Assembly (NCBI GenBank): GCA_035708205.1 | Contig: DASSSY010000008.1 | Span: forward strand, 62,001 to 126,000 | DNA length: 64,000 nt | Reading direction: 5' to 3' | Source: DASSSY01 sp035708205 | GTDB lineage: Bacteria; Bacteroidota; Bacteroidia; Chitinophagales; Chitinophagaceae | Shown: positions 44,378 to 52,241 of the stretch, in pieces | Layout of the letters: each line of letters begins with the position of its first letter | Position numbering within the stretch: the first letter of the stretch is position 1 | Position numbers and translations under genes: made by a program | The notes under the pieces: generated by a model | Database searches by the model: none | Told to the model about the DNA's origin: nothing | What the model saw: the letters and a program-made list of their open reading frames with translations, nothing else

Positions 44378-45593
44378 AGAAGTTATGATTTTTCAAAGTT
44401 GTGCCAACGCTACCTAACATTCCGGAAGATGCCGCCATTTTCAGTTCTCCGTTTTCCCGAAGCAATCTGGTTTTTTCGCTATAATTAGAGAATGCTTTTG
44501 CAACCACATTTTCTCCAAATGGTTTTGATAATGCTTCCTTAATAAAATGCAAGCCTCGTTGTCTTATGGCGTACTGTAGATCAAGTTTAACCTGCTTAAT
44601 CCACTTATAGAAATTTTCTTGCTTTTGCGGGTTCTCCGGCCATTTATCAGCAAAGTTCTCGGTATCATTTACCGGATTACCAATCCATTTGATATTTTTT
44701 CTATATTTCTCTGAATATCGTTCTTCTATGAAAGCTGACATTCTTTCAACTACCTTCAACAAGGCTTCTATAATATCAGTTTCCTTATGATAGGCTCTGG
44801 CAGCAAGCGTGGTAATAATGATGGAAATAGGTTTATCTTCATCCCCGTTGAACATCATATCTCTATGTCGTTTCAAAATTTGAACGACACGTTGTAGAGG
44901 TAATTTTCTTGTCTGGTATTTAGGAACCGGCTGTACCGCTTCGCTCATCAGGCGGAGTTCACTTGTAAGCAATTTTGCTCTGTTTTCGAACCAGATACCA
45001 TAGCCGAAGGGGTTACTCTTAGGCCACCATTCCGGTTGGGTTTCCATCCTATAATTTATTTCGAGTTTATCAGTGATGCGAATGGCAAGTGTTTCAAAAT
45101 CTACGGTGGAAGCTGAAAGACTTTTTTCTAACAGAACCCGGTATCCACTACTTACAATAGCGGGTAAAATGTCCAGATGGAATTTGGCTGAATCTGCATA
45201 CTGTAATGTCCAACATCTTCTTCCGTCTGGTATTTTTAGCAGACGTTTTAAAGTTCCATGGTTAACCAGTCGCTGACCAACTATTTGTTTCAGATTATAT
45301 TGCGTCCATTCAGGCCTTTTACCTTCAAGCCTACAAACTAAGTCAATATCAAGTTCATCATCATCATGTATAGGTTTAATCATTGTGCCCAGCATAAATG
45401 AACCTTGTGGCAATATTTCCGGGTTATACGGAGAAAGATTCGATTCTGGAGCGGAAAGCCATTCCCCCACAAACTCATAACTTTTAACCGCTGCGTCATG
45501 CTGTTCTTTGGTTATATCAAGCGACTTTCCTAATTCTTCCAGTATATCACTAAATTGTTTTTTTTGTTCTGCTGTAAGCATATTAAATAGCAT
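44358..45593 (-). CDS. CBASS CD-NTase (oligonucleotide cyclase)
   Basis: A 411-aa nucleotidyltransferase of the CD-NTase family. The Gly-Ser motif is PQGSFMLGTMI (G64-S65), followed by DELDIDLVCRL with Asp82 and Asp84, and a third Asp141 in FHLDILPAI. The C-terminal half is helical and ends in a short conserved-looking tail (GTTLKNHNFYGKEEQ), which in E2-linked systems is the segment joined by the E2. It makes the second messenger that activates the effector. It overlaps hsdM by 11 bp; a second start at 45581 (TAATATG) would abolish the overlap. It overlaps the E2 gene by 20 bp. Confidence 0.9.
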   Translation of the reverse strand: MLFNMLTAEQKKQFSDILEELGKSLDITKEQHDAAVKSYEFVGEWLSAPESNLSPYNPEILPQGSFMLGTMIKPIHDDDELDIDLVCRLEGKRPEWTQYNLKQIVGQRLVNHGTLKRLLKIPDGRRCWTLQYADSAKFHLDILPAIVSSGYRVLLEKSLSASTVDFETLAIRITDKLEINYRMETQPEWWPKSNPFGYGIWFENRAKLLTSELRLMSEAVQPVPKYQTRKLPLQRVVQILKRHRDMMFNGDEDKPISIIITTLAARAYHKETDIIEALLKVVERMSAFIEERYSEKYRKNIKWIGNPVNDTENFADKWPENPQKQENFYKWIKQVKLDLQYAIRQRGLHFIKEALSKPFGENVVAKAFSNYSEKTRLLRENGELKMAASSGMLGSVGTTLKNHNFYGKEEQ

Positions 45594-47142
45594 TTAATTG
45601 TTTAAGGTATTTATCCATTTCCGCTTGTACGGTTTTCAATTCGTCTTCTAATTGCTCTATCTCATTTTGCACCGCAGCAATATCCACTTCTGGTTCTTCT
45701 TCAAAAGTATCCACATAGCGGGGTATATTCAGGTTAAAGTCGTTTTCCTCTATTTCTTCAAAAGTGGCTATATAACTATATTTATCTTCGACCACACCCG
45801 GTTGTAGTTTGCCGGCGGTAAAACCCCGGTAAGTATTTACAATATGGTCAATATCCTCTGGGCGCAGCTTATTTTGATTTTTGGCGCTTTCATAGTGCTT
45901 GCTGGCATCAATGAACAATACATTATTGCTGCTTTTCACCTTATTAAAGATGAGAATGGCCGCCGGAATACCGGTACCAAAAAACAGGTTGGCCGGTAAG
46001 CTAATAACGGCTTCCAACAGATTTTCTTCAATGGTTTTTTTACGAATCTTCCCTTCGCTGGCTCCACGAAATAACACACCATGAGGTACGACCACGCCCG
46101 CTTTTCCGTTCTCATTCAACGTTTCTATCATGTGGGTAATGAATGCCCAGTCGCCTTTGCTCTTGGGCGGCACACCCCGCCAAAAGCGGTTGTACTTATC
46201 CGTTTCCGGGTCATAGCTAACGGTAGTTTTTTCGCCGTCTTTATCTTCCACCTTTCCCCATTTGTCCAAAGAAAAGGGCGGATTGGCTACAACGGTGTCA
46301 AATTTCATCAAAGCATCGCCTTCTTTAAGCTTGGGGTTACGAATAGTATCGCCCCAGCGAATGGTGGCGTTGTCAAAGCCATGCAGGAACATATTCATCA
46401 CCGCCAGCGCCCAGGTGCTGCCATTGGCTTCCTGTCCATAGAGCGAAAAATTATCGGAACCTACTTCTTCACCTGCTTTTATCAGCAATGAAGCAGAGCC
46501 GCAGGTAGGGTCGGCAATGCGAGACCCCGGCTTTGATTTAGTAAGTTTGGCAATGAGCGTAGATACTTCCCTCGGGGTGAAAAACTCCCCCGCCTTTTTC
46601 CCGGCATCGCTGGCAAAGTTTTCAATCAGGAACATGTACGCACCACCAATAATATCCACGCCATCTAAATGAGAGGGCCTTAAATCAAGATCTTCTTTAT
46701 TAAAATCCAGCAACAGGTTCTTCAATCGGATATTTTTATCCTTCGTTTCCCCCAACTTGCTGCTGTTAAAGTCGATATTCTGGAATATACCGGCGCCATC
46801 TTCACTGTATAATTTTTCGCGATTGGCTTCTTCCAAATCCGCCAAGGCAATATTAATCAGTTCGCCGATATTGGCCTCATTACGATGGTCATATAAGTAT
46901 CTAAAGTGACTTTGTTCAGGCACAATAAAGCGTTCGTGCTGCATGGCACGCTTGGCGCGTTCTGTATCCCCATTGTATTTTTTCAAGTAAGCTTCATACT
47001 TATCGTCATACACATCGCTGAGGTATTTGATGAACATCATGGTCAGCACATAATCTTTGTAAACACTTGGATCAATGCTTCCACGAAACGTATCGCAGGC
47101 TTTCCAGACGGCATCATTGATTTTTTTTTGGGTTATCTTCAT
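45583..47142 (-). CDS. hsdM: type I DNA methyltransferase subunit M
   Basis: A 519-aa N6-adenine methyltransferase subunit. The N-terminal helical domain (HsdM_N) is followed by the SAM-binding domain with GEFFTPREVSTLIAKL, IADPTCGSASLLIKAG and the catalytic NPPF motif in VVANPPFSLDKWG. A coiled-coil C-terminus (EQLEDELKTVQAEMDKYLKQL) binds HsdS. It methylates the host site and anchors HsdS. It is 19 bp downstream of the S23 gene and overlaps the following CD-NTase gene by 11 bp. Confidence 0.97.
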   Translation of the reverse strand: MKITQKKINDAVWKACDTFRGSIDPSVYKDYVLTMMFIKYLSDVYDDKYEAYLKKYNGDTERAKRAMQHERFIVPEQSHFRYLYDHRNEANIGELINIALADLEEANREKLYSEDGAGIFQNIDFNSSKLGETKDKNIRLKNLLLDFNKEDLDLRPSHLDGVDIIGGAYMFLIENFASDAGKKAGEFFTPREVSTLIAKLTKSKPGSRIADPTCGSASLLIKAGEEVGSDNFSLYGQEANGSTWALAVMNMFLHGFDNATIRWGDTIRNPKLKEGDALMKFDTVVANPPFSLDKWGKVEDKDGEKTTVSYDPETDKYNRFWRGVPPKSKGDWAFITHMIETLNENGKAGVVVPHGVLFRGASEGKIRKKTIEENLLEAVISLPANLFFGTGIPAAILIFNKVKSSNNVLFIDASKHYESAKNQNKLRPEDIDHIVNTYRGFTAGKLQPGVVEDKYSYIATFEEIEENDFNLNIPRYVDTFEEEPEVDIAAVQNEIEQLEDELKTVQAEMDKYLKQLNAI

Positions 47143-47161
47143 TAGATATGAGTTATGAGAT

Positions 47162-47524
47162 TTAAGATTTGAGATTTTTTTGTTTGATCGTTAAGATAGT
47201 ACTTCGAAGCATTTTCAAAATTTGAGTAGCCTCGTCAGATAGCTTTTCGAATGCACCCTTGTTAATATATTCGGTAAAATAAAGTAATTCCAACCAGTAA
47301 AGAGCCTCATCGCATTCTTTTTGAGCGATACCAAGTTTATGCACAAAATCATTTTTGCTTTCAGCGTTTTTTGCTTCACGAATATTCGCACCGACCGAAG
47401 TACCTGAACGAAGTAGTTGTTTGCTCATTACAAATTCTTTCTTTTCTTCAGCCAGTGTTTTATACGCCTTCACCACTGAAATAGCAAAAGCAAAGGATTT
47501 TTCTTTTAGTATTGATTGGCTCAT
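47162..47524 (-). CDS. four-helix-bundle S23-type protein
   Basis: A 120-aa protein of the four-helix-bundle family related to the 23S rRNA intervening-sequence protein (PF05635). The motifs are KSFAFAISVVKAYKTLAEEK, VMSKQLLRSGTSVGANIREA, KLGIAQKECDEALYWLELL and the C-terminal ATQILKMLRSTI helix. Members of this family are common in Bacteroidota restriction loci, where they may help assemble or regulate other proteins. It sits between the half-size hsdS (3 bp away) and hsdM (19 bp away). Confidence 0.88.
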   Translation of the reverse strand: MSQSILKEKSFAFAISVVKAYKTLAEEKKEFVMSKQLLRSGTSVGANIREAKNAESKNDFVHKLGIAQKECDEALYWLELLYFTEYINKGAFEKLSDEATQILKMLRSTILTIKQKNLKS

Positions 47525-47527
47525 ATC

Positions 47528-48094
47528 TTATCTCTCATAGTTTATAGCTTGAATAATTTGTTGTTGAATTTGTTGCTCCCGAAGTGAATCAATTTTCTGC
47601 TTCAGTACTCTTTCCCTATTCCGGAGTTTGGTAATTCGGAGGATTTTATTTTGTATTTCAATGTTGGGAATGGTAATCTCCAAGCCTTCTAAAACCGTTT
47701 TTGAGATAGAAGCCATCGAAGTTCCGATTGCCTGCTCTTTTAAAATTGTCCGAACAGCATGGTTATTAAGAAACCAAACCAAATATTCCGGCAGCACATT
47801 TTCGTCTTTAATCTTGATGACAAAAAAAGAGGTTGAAGCCACGGCGGGACGGTTATGACTTTCATAAATTGCCGCAAAATTCTTCGTGCCTTTAGCAGCA
47901 AAGAGCACATCGCCCGGCTTTAAAAGATGCCTTTCGGGAATGTCATCTGCAAATAAATCAGGAAAAAGCGTGGTTTGCAACTGACCATAATCGTCAAAAT
48001 GCTTGACTTGTAGGTATAGTACATCACCTCTTCCCATTGGTTTTCCAAACAGCCCGGTTCGAATTTTAGCAATATCTTTGATGAGTTTTTCCAA
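47528..48094 (-). CDS. hsdS: half-size HsdS specificity subunit
   Basis: A 188-aa protein with one target recognition domain followed by one coiled conserved helix (RERVLKQKIDSLREQQIQQQ). Full HsdS proteins have two of each. The start is a TTG at 48092-48094, about 25 bp after the TAnnTTTG box, and the N-terminus MEKLIKDIAKIRTGLFGKP matches HsdS N-termini. It could act as a homodimer, as known for half-size HsdS proteins, and give HsdM a second target sequence; or it may be a decaying second copy. Confidence 0.85.
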   Translation of the reverse strand: MEKLIKDIAKIRTGLFGKPMGRGDVLYLQVKHFDDYGQLQTTLFPDLFADDIPERHLLKPGDVLFAAKGTKNFAAIYESHNRPAVASTSFFVIKIKDENVLPEYLVWFLNNHAVRTILKEQAIGTSMASISKTVLEGLEITIPNIEIQNKILRITKLRNRERVLKQKIDSLREQQIQQQIIQAINYER

Positions 48095-48118
48095 ATTTAT
48101 TCTTTTGTATTGAAGCTA

Positions 48119-48150
48119 CAAAAATAGATAATGTTTTATAATCAACCAAA
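48119..48150 (-). promoter_or_regulatory. Bacteroidota-type promoter of the defence operon
   Basis: On the - strand TTTG (48147-48150) is followed after 20 bases by TATTTTTG (48119-48126), a full match to the Bacteroidota TTTG-N-TAnnTTTG pattern. The first gene starts about 25 bp downstream. Because the genes after it are tightly packed, the region 48094 to 38252, or to 34110, may be one transcript. Confidence 0.75.
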
Positions 48151-48778
48151 TTTTTATAAAAAAATCCTAAGTAATTTTTCTACAAAAATACTTCTGCACC
48201 AAAAAAGGCCGAGTTCCGAGTGCCTTTTGTATCTCCGCCGGCGACTTTGGAGCTGGTGTGAAAGACGTTTGTCATACAAACGTACATCTTGTTGCCTGCG
48301 CTCCGAGGCAGGGTACGCTTAAAGTACCTGAGTTGGAGTCTTTCTTCAAATAAAGATATTTGGCCGCAAATTTGCTTTTAAAGTCCATTGTGGAAAGCCG
48401 GAAGGAAAACGTTCCATTTCGTTCCGTTTTTCGTTCCATTTTTAGGAATAAACTATTTGAAAATAAACGGGTTATCCCTGTTTTTCGTTCCGTTCCGTTT
48501 TTGAACTGGGGCGTTCCATTTTCGTTCCATTTTACCGGAGAACGTTCCATTTTTTAAAACATTTACGTTGATAATCAAATAATTATAGACGCCTTGCGTT
48601 TCATTTCCGCATAAAACAAAATGGAACGGAACGATGACTGAATTCAGGTGGCTGTGATGCAATATTTTCAATATTATTTGAAGGCTTTTGCGATGATTTA
48701 TCTATTCGCCCCGAACTTTTGGGGAAATTGGCCAACGCCACTGAAATTCTCGCCTTTCCCATCCGGGAAAATGCCACA
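48151..48778. other. gap with short repeats between defence operon and integrase
   Basis: The stretch holds a hairpin (AAAAGGC at 48203-48209 with GCCTTTT at 48222-48228), an array of CGTTCCATTT motifs (next entry), and near the integrase gene a + strand open stretch of about 50 codons ending at 48789 (ELLGKLANATEILAFPIREN) that looks protein-like but has no start. Frames spelled by the repeat array are not convincing genes. Confidence 0.45.
48410..48630. repeat. array of CGTTCCATTT motifs
   Basis: Five copies of CGTTCCATTT start at 48410, 48432, 48512, 48523 and 48543. CGTTCCG variants start at 48420 and 48486, and the complementary AAATGGAACG lies near 48619-48630. The spacing is irregular. 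Such iteration next to an integrase gene may be a binding array for an excision or regulatory protein. Confidence 0.7.
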
Positions 48779-50023
48779 TCAAAGATGTAATTTTTTCTTC
48801 CTCTGATTCAATCTTCTTTCAACACTCGACATATCCGCGCCGATTTTTTCCTCATCTACTTCCGCATAAATTTGCGTTGTCGTTATTTTCGTATGTCCAA
48901 GCATCTTGGAAACCGTTTCGATGGGAACACCGTTTTTCAGGGTTACCGCAGTGGCAAAAGTATGCCGGGCAAGATGGAAGTTCATCTCCTTGGTAATGCC
49001 GCAAACGGCACCGATAATTTTTAAATTCCGGTTGACTTCCTGATTGGATATTGGTGGGAAAATGGTTCCGTTTTGTAATGCCCGCGGGTCATTTTTGTAT
49101 TTATCCATGATAACAATCGCAGCATTTAGAACAGGAACAGCAGACAATTCTTCCGACTTTTTCCGGTAAGTATCTATCCATAATTTTCCATCGTTGGCGA
49201 CCAAAAGGTCATCTTTGGTGAGCTTGGCAACATCCGCATAGGCAAGGCCGGTGTAACAGGAAAATAAAAATAAATCTTGTACCAAAATCAATTTCGGATT
49301 ACTGAATTGCTTTTCTTCTATGCTGATTAACTCCGGAATTTGTAATTTTTTTCTTTTGACTTTCTTTTTTTTAATCTGGTAATTTTCAAACGGATTATCT
49401 TTTATCCAGCCCAATTTCTTCGACCATTTGACCATTTTCTTTAATCGTTCCAGATGTTTGGCAACGCCGTTACCTTTACAAACATCCCATTTTTTGATGG
49501 GGTAATGCCGTATATAATGCTCCAGCTCGGTAATAAATTGGTAATCCAGCTCGGAAAGAAAAATATCTTCCCGTTTAAAATTAACCTTCAGAAAACGCCG
49601 AATGTATTCCTCGGTGGTGACATAATTTTTCATTGTTCCGGGCGCCAATATATCGCGGTTAATGTCAAGATGGTATTTAAGCAATTGAAGAAGCGTAGGC
49701 GCAGATCGGTCTTGACCTAAAAATTTTTCTTTCAAAATTTCGGCGGATACCGGTTTTTGATGCAATACCATGTCATCATAAAAGTGATGAATCTTTAGTT
49801 TAACTTTTTCAAGGTAGAGATTAAGCTGTTTGATTTCCGGTGTTGCACCTTTAATTTTATCATCTTTCGCCAGCCAGATATTTACGGGAATTCTTCGTTT
49901 CAAGGAAATGTCGGCATTCTTTCTGTTGACGGAAATGAGCAGATAAAGGGGGGCCGTTCCTTCTTTGGTTTTGTACTTCTTTACAAAAAATGATACACCG
50001 AGTGTTGGCGTTTGTTGAGTCAT
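48779..50023 (-). CDS. int: tyrosine-type site-specific integrase
   Basis: A 414-aa integrase from the ATG at 50021-50023 (MTQQTPTLGVSFFVKKY). The N-terminal arm-binding domain and a SAM-like core-binding domain are followed by the catalytic domain. At the place of the first catalytic Arg the sequence is SCYTGLAYADVAKL, with Ala instead, as in IntDOT-type Bacteroidota integrases. The HxxR box is HLARHTFAT and the last motif is MLGHTKITTTQIYAEV with the Tyr nucleophile. It lies about 285 bp from tRNA-Pro and reads away from it. Confidence 0.95.
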   Translation of the reverse strand: MTQQTPTLGVSFFVKKYKTKEGTAPLYLLISVNRKNADISLKRRIPVNIWLAKDDKIKGATPEIKQLNLYLEKVKLKIHHFYDDMVLHQKPVSAEILKEKFLGQDRSAPTLLQLLKYHLDINRDILAPGTMKNYVTTEEYIRRFLKVNFKREDIFLSELDYQFITELEHYIRHYPIKKWDVCKGNGVAKHLERLKKMVKWSKKLGWIKDNPFENYQIKKKKVKRKKLQIPELISIEEKQFSNPKLILVQDLFLFSCYTGLAYADVAKLTKDDLLVANDGKLWIDTYRKKSEELSAVPVLNAAIVIMDKYKNDPRALQNGTIFPPISNQEVNRNLKIIGAVCGITKEMNFHLARHTFATAVTLKNGVPIETVSKMLGHTKITTTQIYAEVDEEKIGADMSSVERRLNQRKKKLHL

Positions 50024-50186
50024 GACATCCAAATTTTAAGGTTTGTGATTAATCTGTTTCAAAAGGGCACGATTTCAGACGAAAAGGGCAAAACCAACAT
50101 TAATTGAAACCAAATAAAATTGAACTAAAAAATTGATAGTCATTGGGTTATCCTATTTTGTGCCCCCGAAGATAGGGCATAAAAAG

Positions 50187-50205
50187 GGGCCACGAATAGG
50201 GCACT
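50187..50205. repeat. 19-bp repeat near integrase-side island end
   Basis: GGGCCACGAATAGGGCACT is identical to 33596-33614. It lies about 100 bp inside the tRNA-side boundary, next to a related GATAGGGCAT motif at 50171-50180. It is a candidate integrase arm-type site. Confidence 0.6.
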
Positions 50206-50250
50206 TTTTTAATGATTTTGGATGGTAAGATTTGACTTGCAAAAAATAGA

Positions 50251-50282
50251 AAAGCCGCTAAAATCAATGATTTAGCGGCTTT
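50251..50282 (-). terminator. terminator supplied by the island to tRNA-Pro
   Basis: A perfect 12-bp stem, AAAGCCGCTAAA and its complement, with an 8-base loop; on the - strand it is followed by a T-rich tract. It lies 25 bp after the tRNA 3' end and replaces the original terminator now at 33483-33515. Confidence 0.75.
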
Positions 50283-50306
50283 CGGGTTTTGTTGAACCCT
50301 GTAAAA

Positions 50307-50322
50307 GTCGGGAAGACAGGAT
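50307..50322. repeat. attachment site copy in tRNA-Pro 3' end
   Basis: GTCGGGAAGACAGGAT, identical to 33520-33535. It covers the acceptor 3' strand and part of the T arm of tRNA-Pro, so the tRNA sequence stays intact after integration. Confidence 0.8.
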
Positions 50323-50381
50323 TCGAACCTGCGACCCCCTGGTCCCAAACCAGGTGCGCTACCGGCCTGCGCTACTTCCCG
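50308..50381 (-). tRNA. tRNA-Pro(UGG)
   Basis: The - strand folds as a cloverleaf: acceptor CGGGAAG/CTTCCCG, anticodon stem CCTGG/CCAGG around the loop TTTGGGA (anticodon TGG), and T arm with GGTTCGAATCC. CCA is not encoded. The 3' end is the insertion site of the island. Confidence 0.95.
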
Positions 50382-50419
50382 AAACCATTTTTGCCATCAA
50401 CCTGCCGGTGTTGACGGAG

Positions 50420-50506
50420 CGGTGAGGGCGGGATTCGAACCCGCGGTACAGTTTCCCGTACGGCAGTTTAGCAAACTACTGATTTCAGCCACTCATCCAC
50501 CTCACC
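50420..50506 (-). tRNA. tRNA-Ser(GCU)
   Basis: A class II tRNA with acceptor GGTGAGG/CCTCACC, anticodon loop TTGCTAA (anticodon GCT), a long variable arm (CCGTACGGG region) and T arm GGTTCGAATCC. It lies 38 bp upstream of tRNA-Pro on the same strand and is probably co-transcribed with it. Confidence 0.95.
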
Positions 50507-50536
50507 TCGTCTCAAGCCCGCTTCTGAAGCGGAGCG

Positions 50537-50568
50537 CAAAGGTAATGATTCTTTTTTTTATTCAGCAA
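50537..50568 (-). promoter_or_regulatory. promoter of the tRNA-Ser/tRNA-Pro unit
   Basis: On the - strand TTG (50566-50568) is followed after 21 bases by TACCTTTG (50537-50544). The tRNA-Ser 5' end lies about 30 bp downstream. Confidence 0.7.
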
Positions 50569-50596
50569 GGAAATTTATCACTTTTTTCAAAAAATA

Positions 50597-52072
50597 TTAC
50601 ATGGCCGCCAGCTGTACTTTGTGTTGTAGTTCCAAAAATTTTTCCCGGTAATCAGGGTCGGTCTCTAACCTGTTTTTGACGGTCTGGCAGGAATGCATGA
50701 CCGTGGTATGGTCCTTCCCGTTGAAATGTTCACCGATGCTTTTGAATGAGCTTTGGGTAAATTTTTTGGCTAAATACATCGTGATCTGCCGGGCCTGGAC
50801 GATCTCTTGTTTCCGCGAACGGGACATGAGATCGCTGCTGGAAATATTGTAAAAAGAAGACACCATTTTCTGAATAGCCTCGATATCCAGTTCCCGGCTG
50901 CTGGTTTTGATAAAATTACGGAGTACCGCCTTGGCCAGTGCCAGATCGATCTCTTTTTTGTTGAGCGTGGCCTGGGCAAAAAGGGAAATAACAGTTCCTT
51001 CCAGGTCACGGATATTATCCTGGACATTATAAGCAATATATTGCACCACTTCATCTTCTATTTCCAGGCCTTCATTGTGCATTTTCATTTCCAGGATGGC
51101 TTTTCTGGTATCGTAATCCGGACGGGTAATTTCGGCATGCAGGCCCCAGCGGAAACGGCTTAACAGGCGTTCCTGCATCCCTTCTAAATTTTTAGGTGGC
51201 GTGTCGCTGCTCAATACGATCTGCTTACCGTTTTGGTGCAAATGATTAAAAATGGCGAAGAACACGTCCTGGGTCTTTGCCGCACTAACGAAGAAGTGAA
51301 TATCATCCAGGAGCAAGACATCGATCATCTGGTAAAAATGGATGAAATCGTTGATCTCGTTATTTTTGGAATGGTCGATGAACTGGTTGATAAATTTCTC
51401 AGCGCTGACATACAAAACCGATTTTGCCGGATGCGCTCTCCTGATCTCGTTGCCGATGGCCTGCAGTAAATGCGTTTTTCCGCAGCCGGTGCTGCCAAAT
51501 ACCATTAGCGGGTTAAAAGCCGTTGTACCGGGCTTTTGCGCGATGTGCATGCTGGCATTCCTGGCCAGGCGGTTGCAGTCGCCTTCGATATAGTTCTCGA
51601 AAGTAAGATTGGCATTCAATTGCGGGTCGATCTGCACCCGTTTCATGCCGGGAATGGTAAACGGATTCTTTATTTTATTGGGGTCTTCGACCACATAATC
51701 CATTTGTACATAGTTGCTCGTATTCTTTTTGGGATAGCTGCTCCCGGGCAGCTGCATAGTTGCCGGGGCCTGCTTCTGACGGGTATCGCTTTCCATCTGA
51801 ATACGGTATTCCAGCCGTCCTTCCCGGCCCAGAACACGTTTTATGGTCTTGCCTACAAGCTCTACATAATGTTCCTCCAGCCATTCGTAAAAAAACTGGC
51901 TGGGCACCTGAATGGTCAATACGCTGTTCTGTAAATGGACGGGTCTTATGGGGGCAAACCAGGTCTCAAATGCGCGCCAATTTACGTTGTCCTTAATGAT
52001 CCTAAGGCAATCTTCCCAAGCTTTTTGCGAATCCAAAGATTCAGGTGAAGTTGTAAATTGTTTTGCTGTCAT
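50597..52072 (-). CDS. dnaA: chromosomal replication initiator DnaA
   Basis: A 491-aa initiator protein. Domain I (WEDCLRIIKDNVNWRAFETWF) is followed by a variable linker, the AAA+ domain with Walker A GSTGCGKTH and Walker B VLLLDDIHFF, and SRFRWGLHAEI. The C-terminal DNA-binding domain carries the DnaA signature GEHFNGKDHTTVMHS. It opens the origin and loads the helicase. The ATG at 52070-52072 is the start. No cluster of DnaA boxes was seen beside it. Confidence 0.98.
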   Translation of the reverse strand: MTAKQFTTSPESLDSQKAWEDCLRIIKDNVNWRAFETWFAPIRPVHLQNSVLTIQVPSQFFYEWLEEHYVELVGKTIKRVLGREGRLEYRIQMESDTRQKQAPATMQLPGSSYPKKNTSNYVQMDYVVEDPNKIKNPFTIPGMKRVQIDPQLNANLTFENYIEGDCNRLARNASMHIAQKPGTTAFNPLMVFGSTGCGKTHLLQAIGNEIRRAHPAKSVLYVSAEKFINQFIDHSKNNEINDFIHFYQMIDVLLLDDIHFFVSAAKTQDVFFAIFNHLHQNGKQIVLSSDTPPKNLEGMQERLLSRFRWGLHAEITRPDYDTRKAILEMKMHNEGLEIEDEVVQYIAYNVQDNIRDLEGTVISLFAQATLNKKEIDLALAKAVLRNFIKTSSRELDIEAIQKMVSSFYNISSSDLMSRSRKQEIVQARQITMYLAKKFTQSSFKSIGEHFNGKDHTTVMHSCQTVKNRLETDPDYREKFLELQHKVQLAAM

Positions 52073-52208
52073 TTGTTTCTGATAATCATTTTAAAGTTTC
52101 CCTCATTCTTCCGTGACAATTATTGAGCCAAAAGTGCCTCAGGCAAGTTGCTGCCGGGGGGTGACGCGTTGTTTAAATTGTCGAGAAAAAATGTTGCCTC
52201 TGTCCGTT

Positions 52209-52241
52209 CAAAGGTATCCTATCCGGAAACGAAATTCTCAA
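52209..52241 (-). promoter_or_regulatory. probable dnaA promoter
   Basis: On the - strand TTG (52239-52241) is followed after 22 bases by TACCTTTG (52209-52216). The transcript would have a leader of about 130 bases before the dnaA start. Confidence 0.55.

Larger units (their letters stand above)
33520..50322. mobile_element. 16.8-kb integrative defence island in tRNA-Pro
   Basis: The element is bounded by a 16-bp direct repeat of the tRNA-Pro 3' end. A tyrosine recombinase gene lies about 285 bp from the tRNA. A 19-bp repeat (GGGCCACGAATAGGGCACT) occurs near both ends, as integrase arm sites do. The interior is visibly more A+T-rich than the flanks. The cargo is almost purely defence genes: a type I restriction system, CBASS genes, a TIR protein, an AlbA_2 protein and a metallopeptidase. 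No replication, conjugation or phage structural genes are present, so it is a mobilisable or satellite-type island rather than a complete conjugative element. Confidence 0.85.

Noticed and set aside
48272..48557. Frames spelling repeated NGT/ERN-type peptides across the CGTTCCATTT array
   Set aside because: They are produced by the DNA repeats, occur on both strands and lack other protein-like features.
33520..50322. Prophage or conjugative transposon
   Set aside because: No capsid, tail, terminase, relaxase or tra genes; only an integrase and defence cargo.
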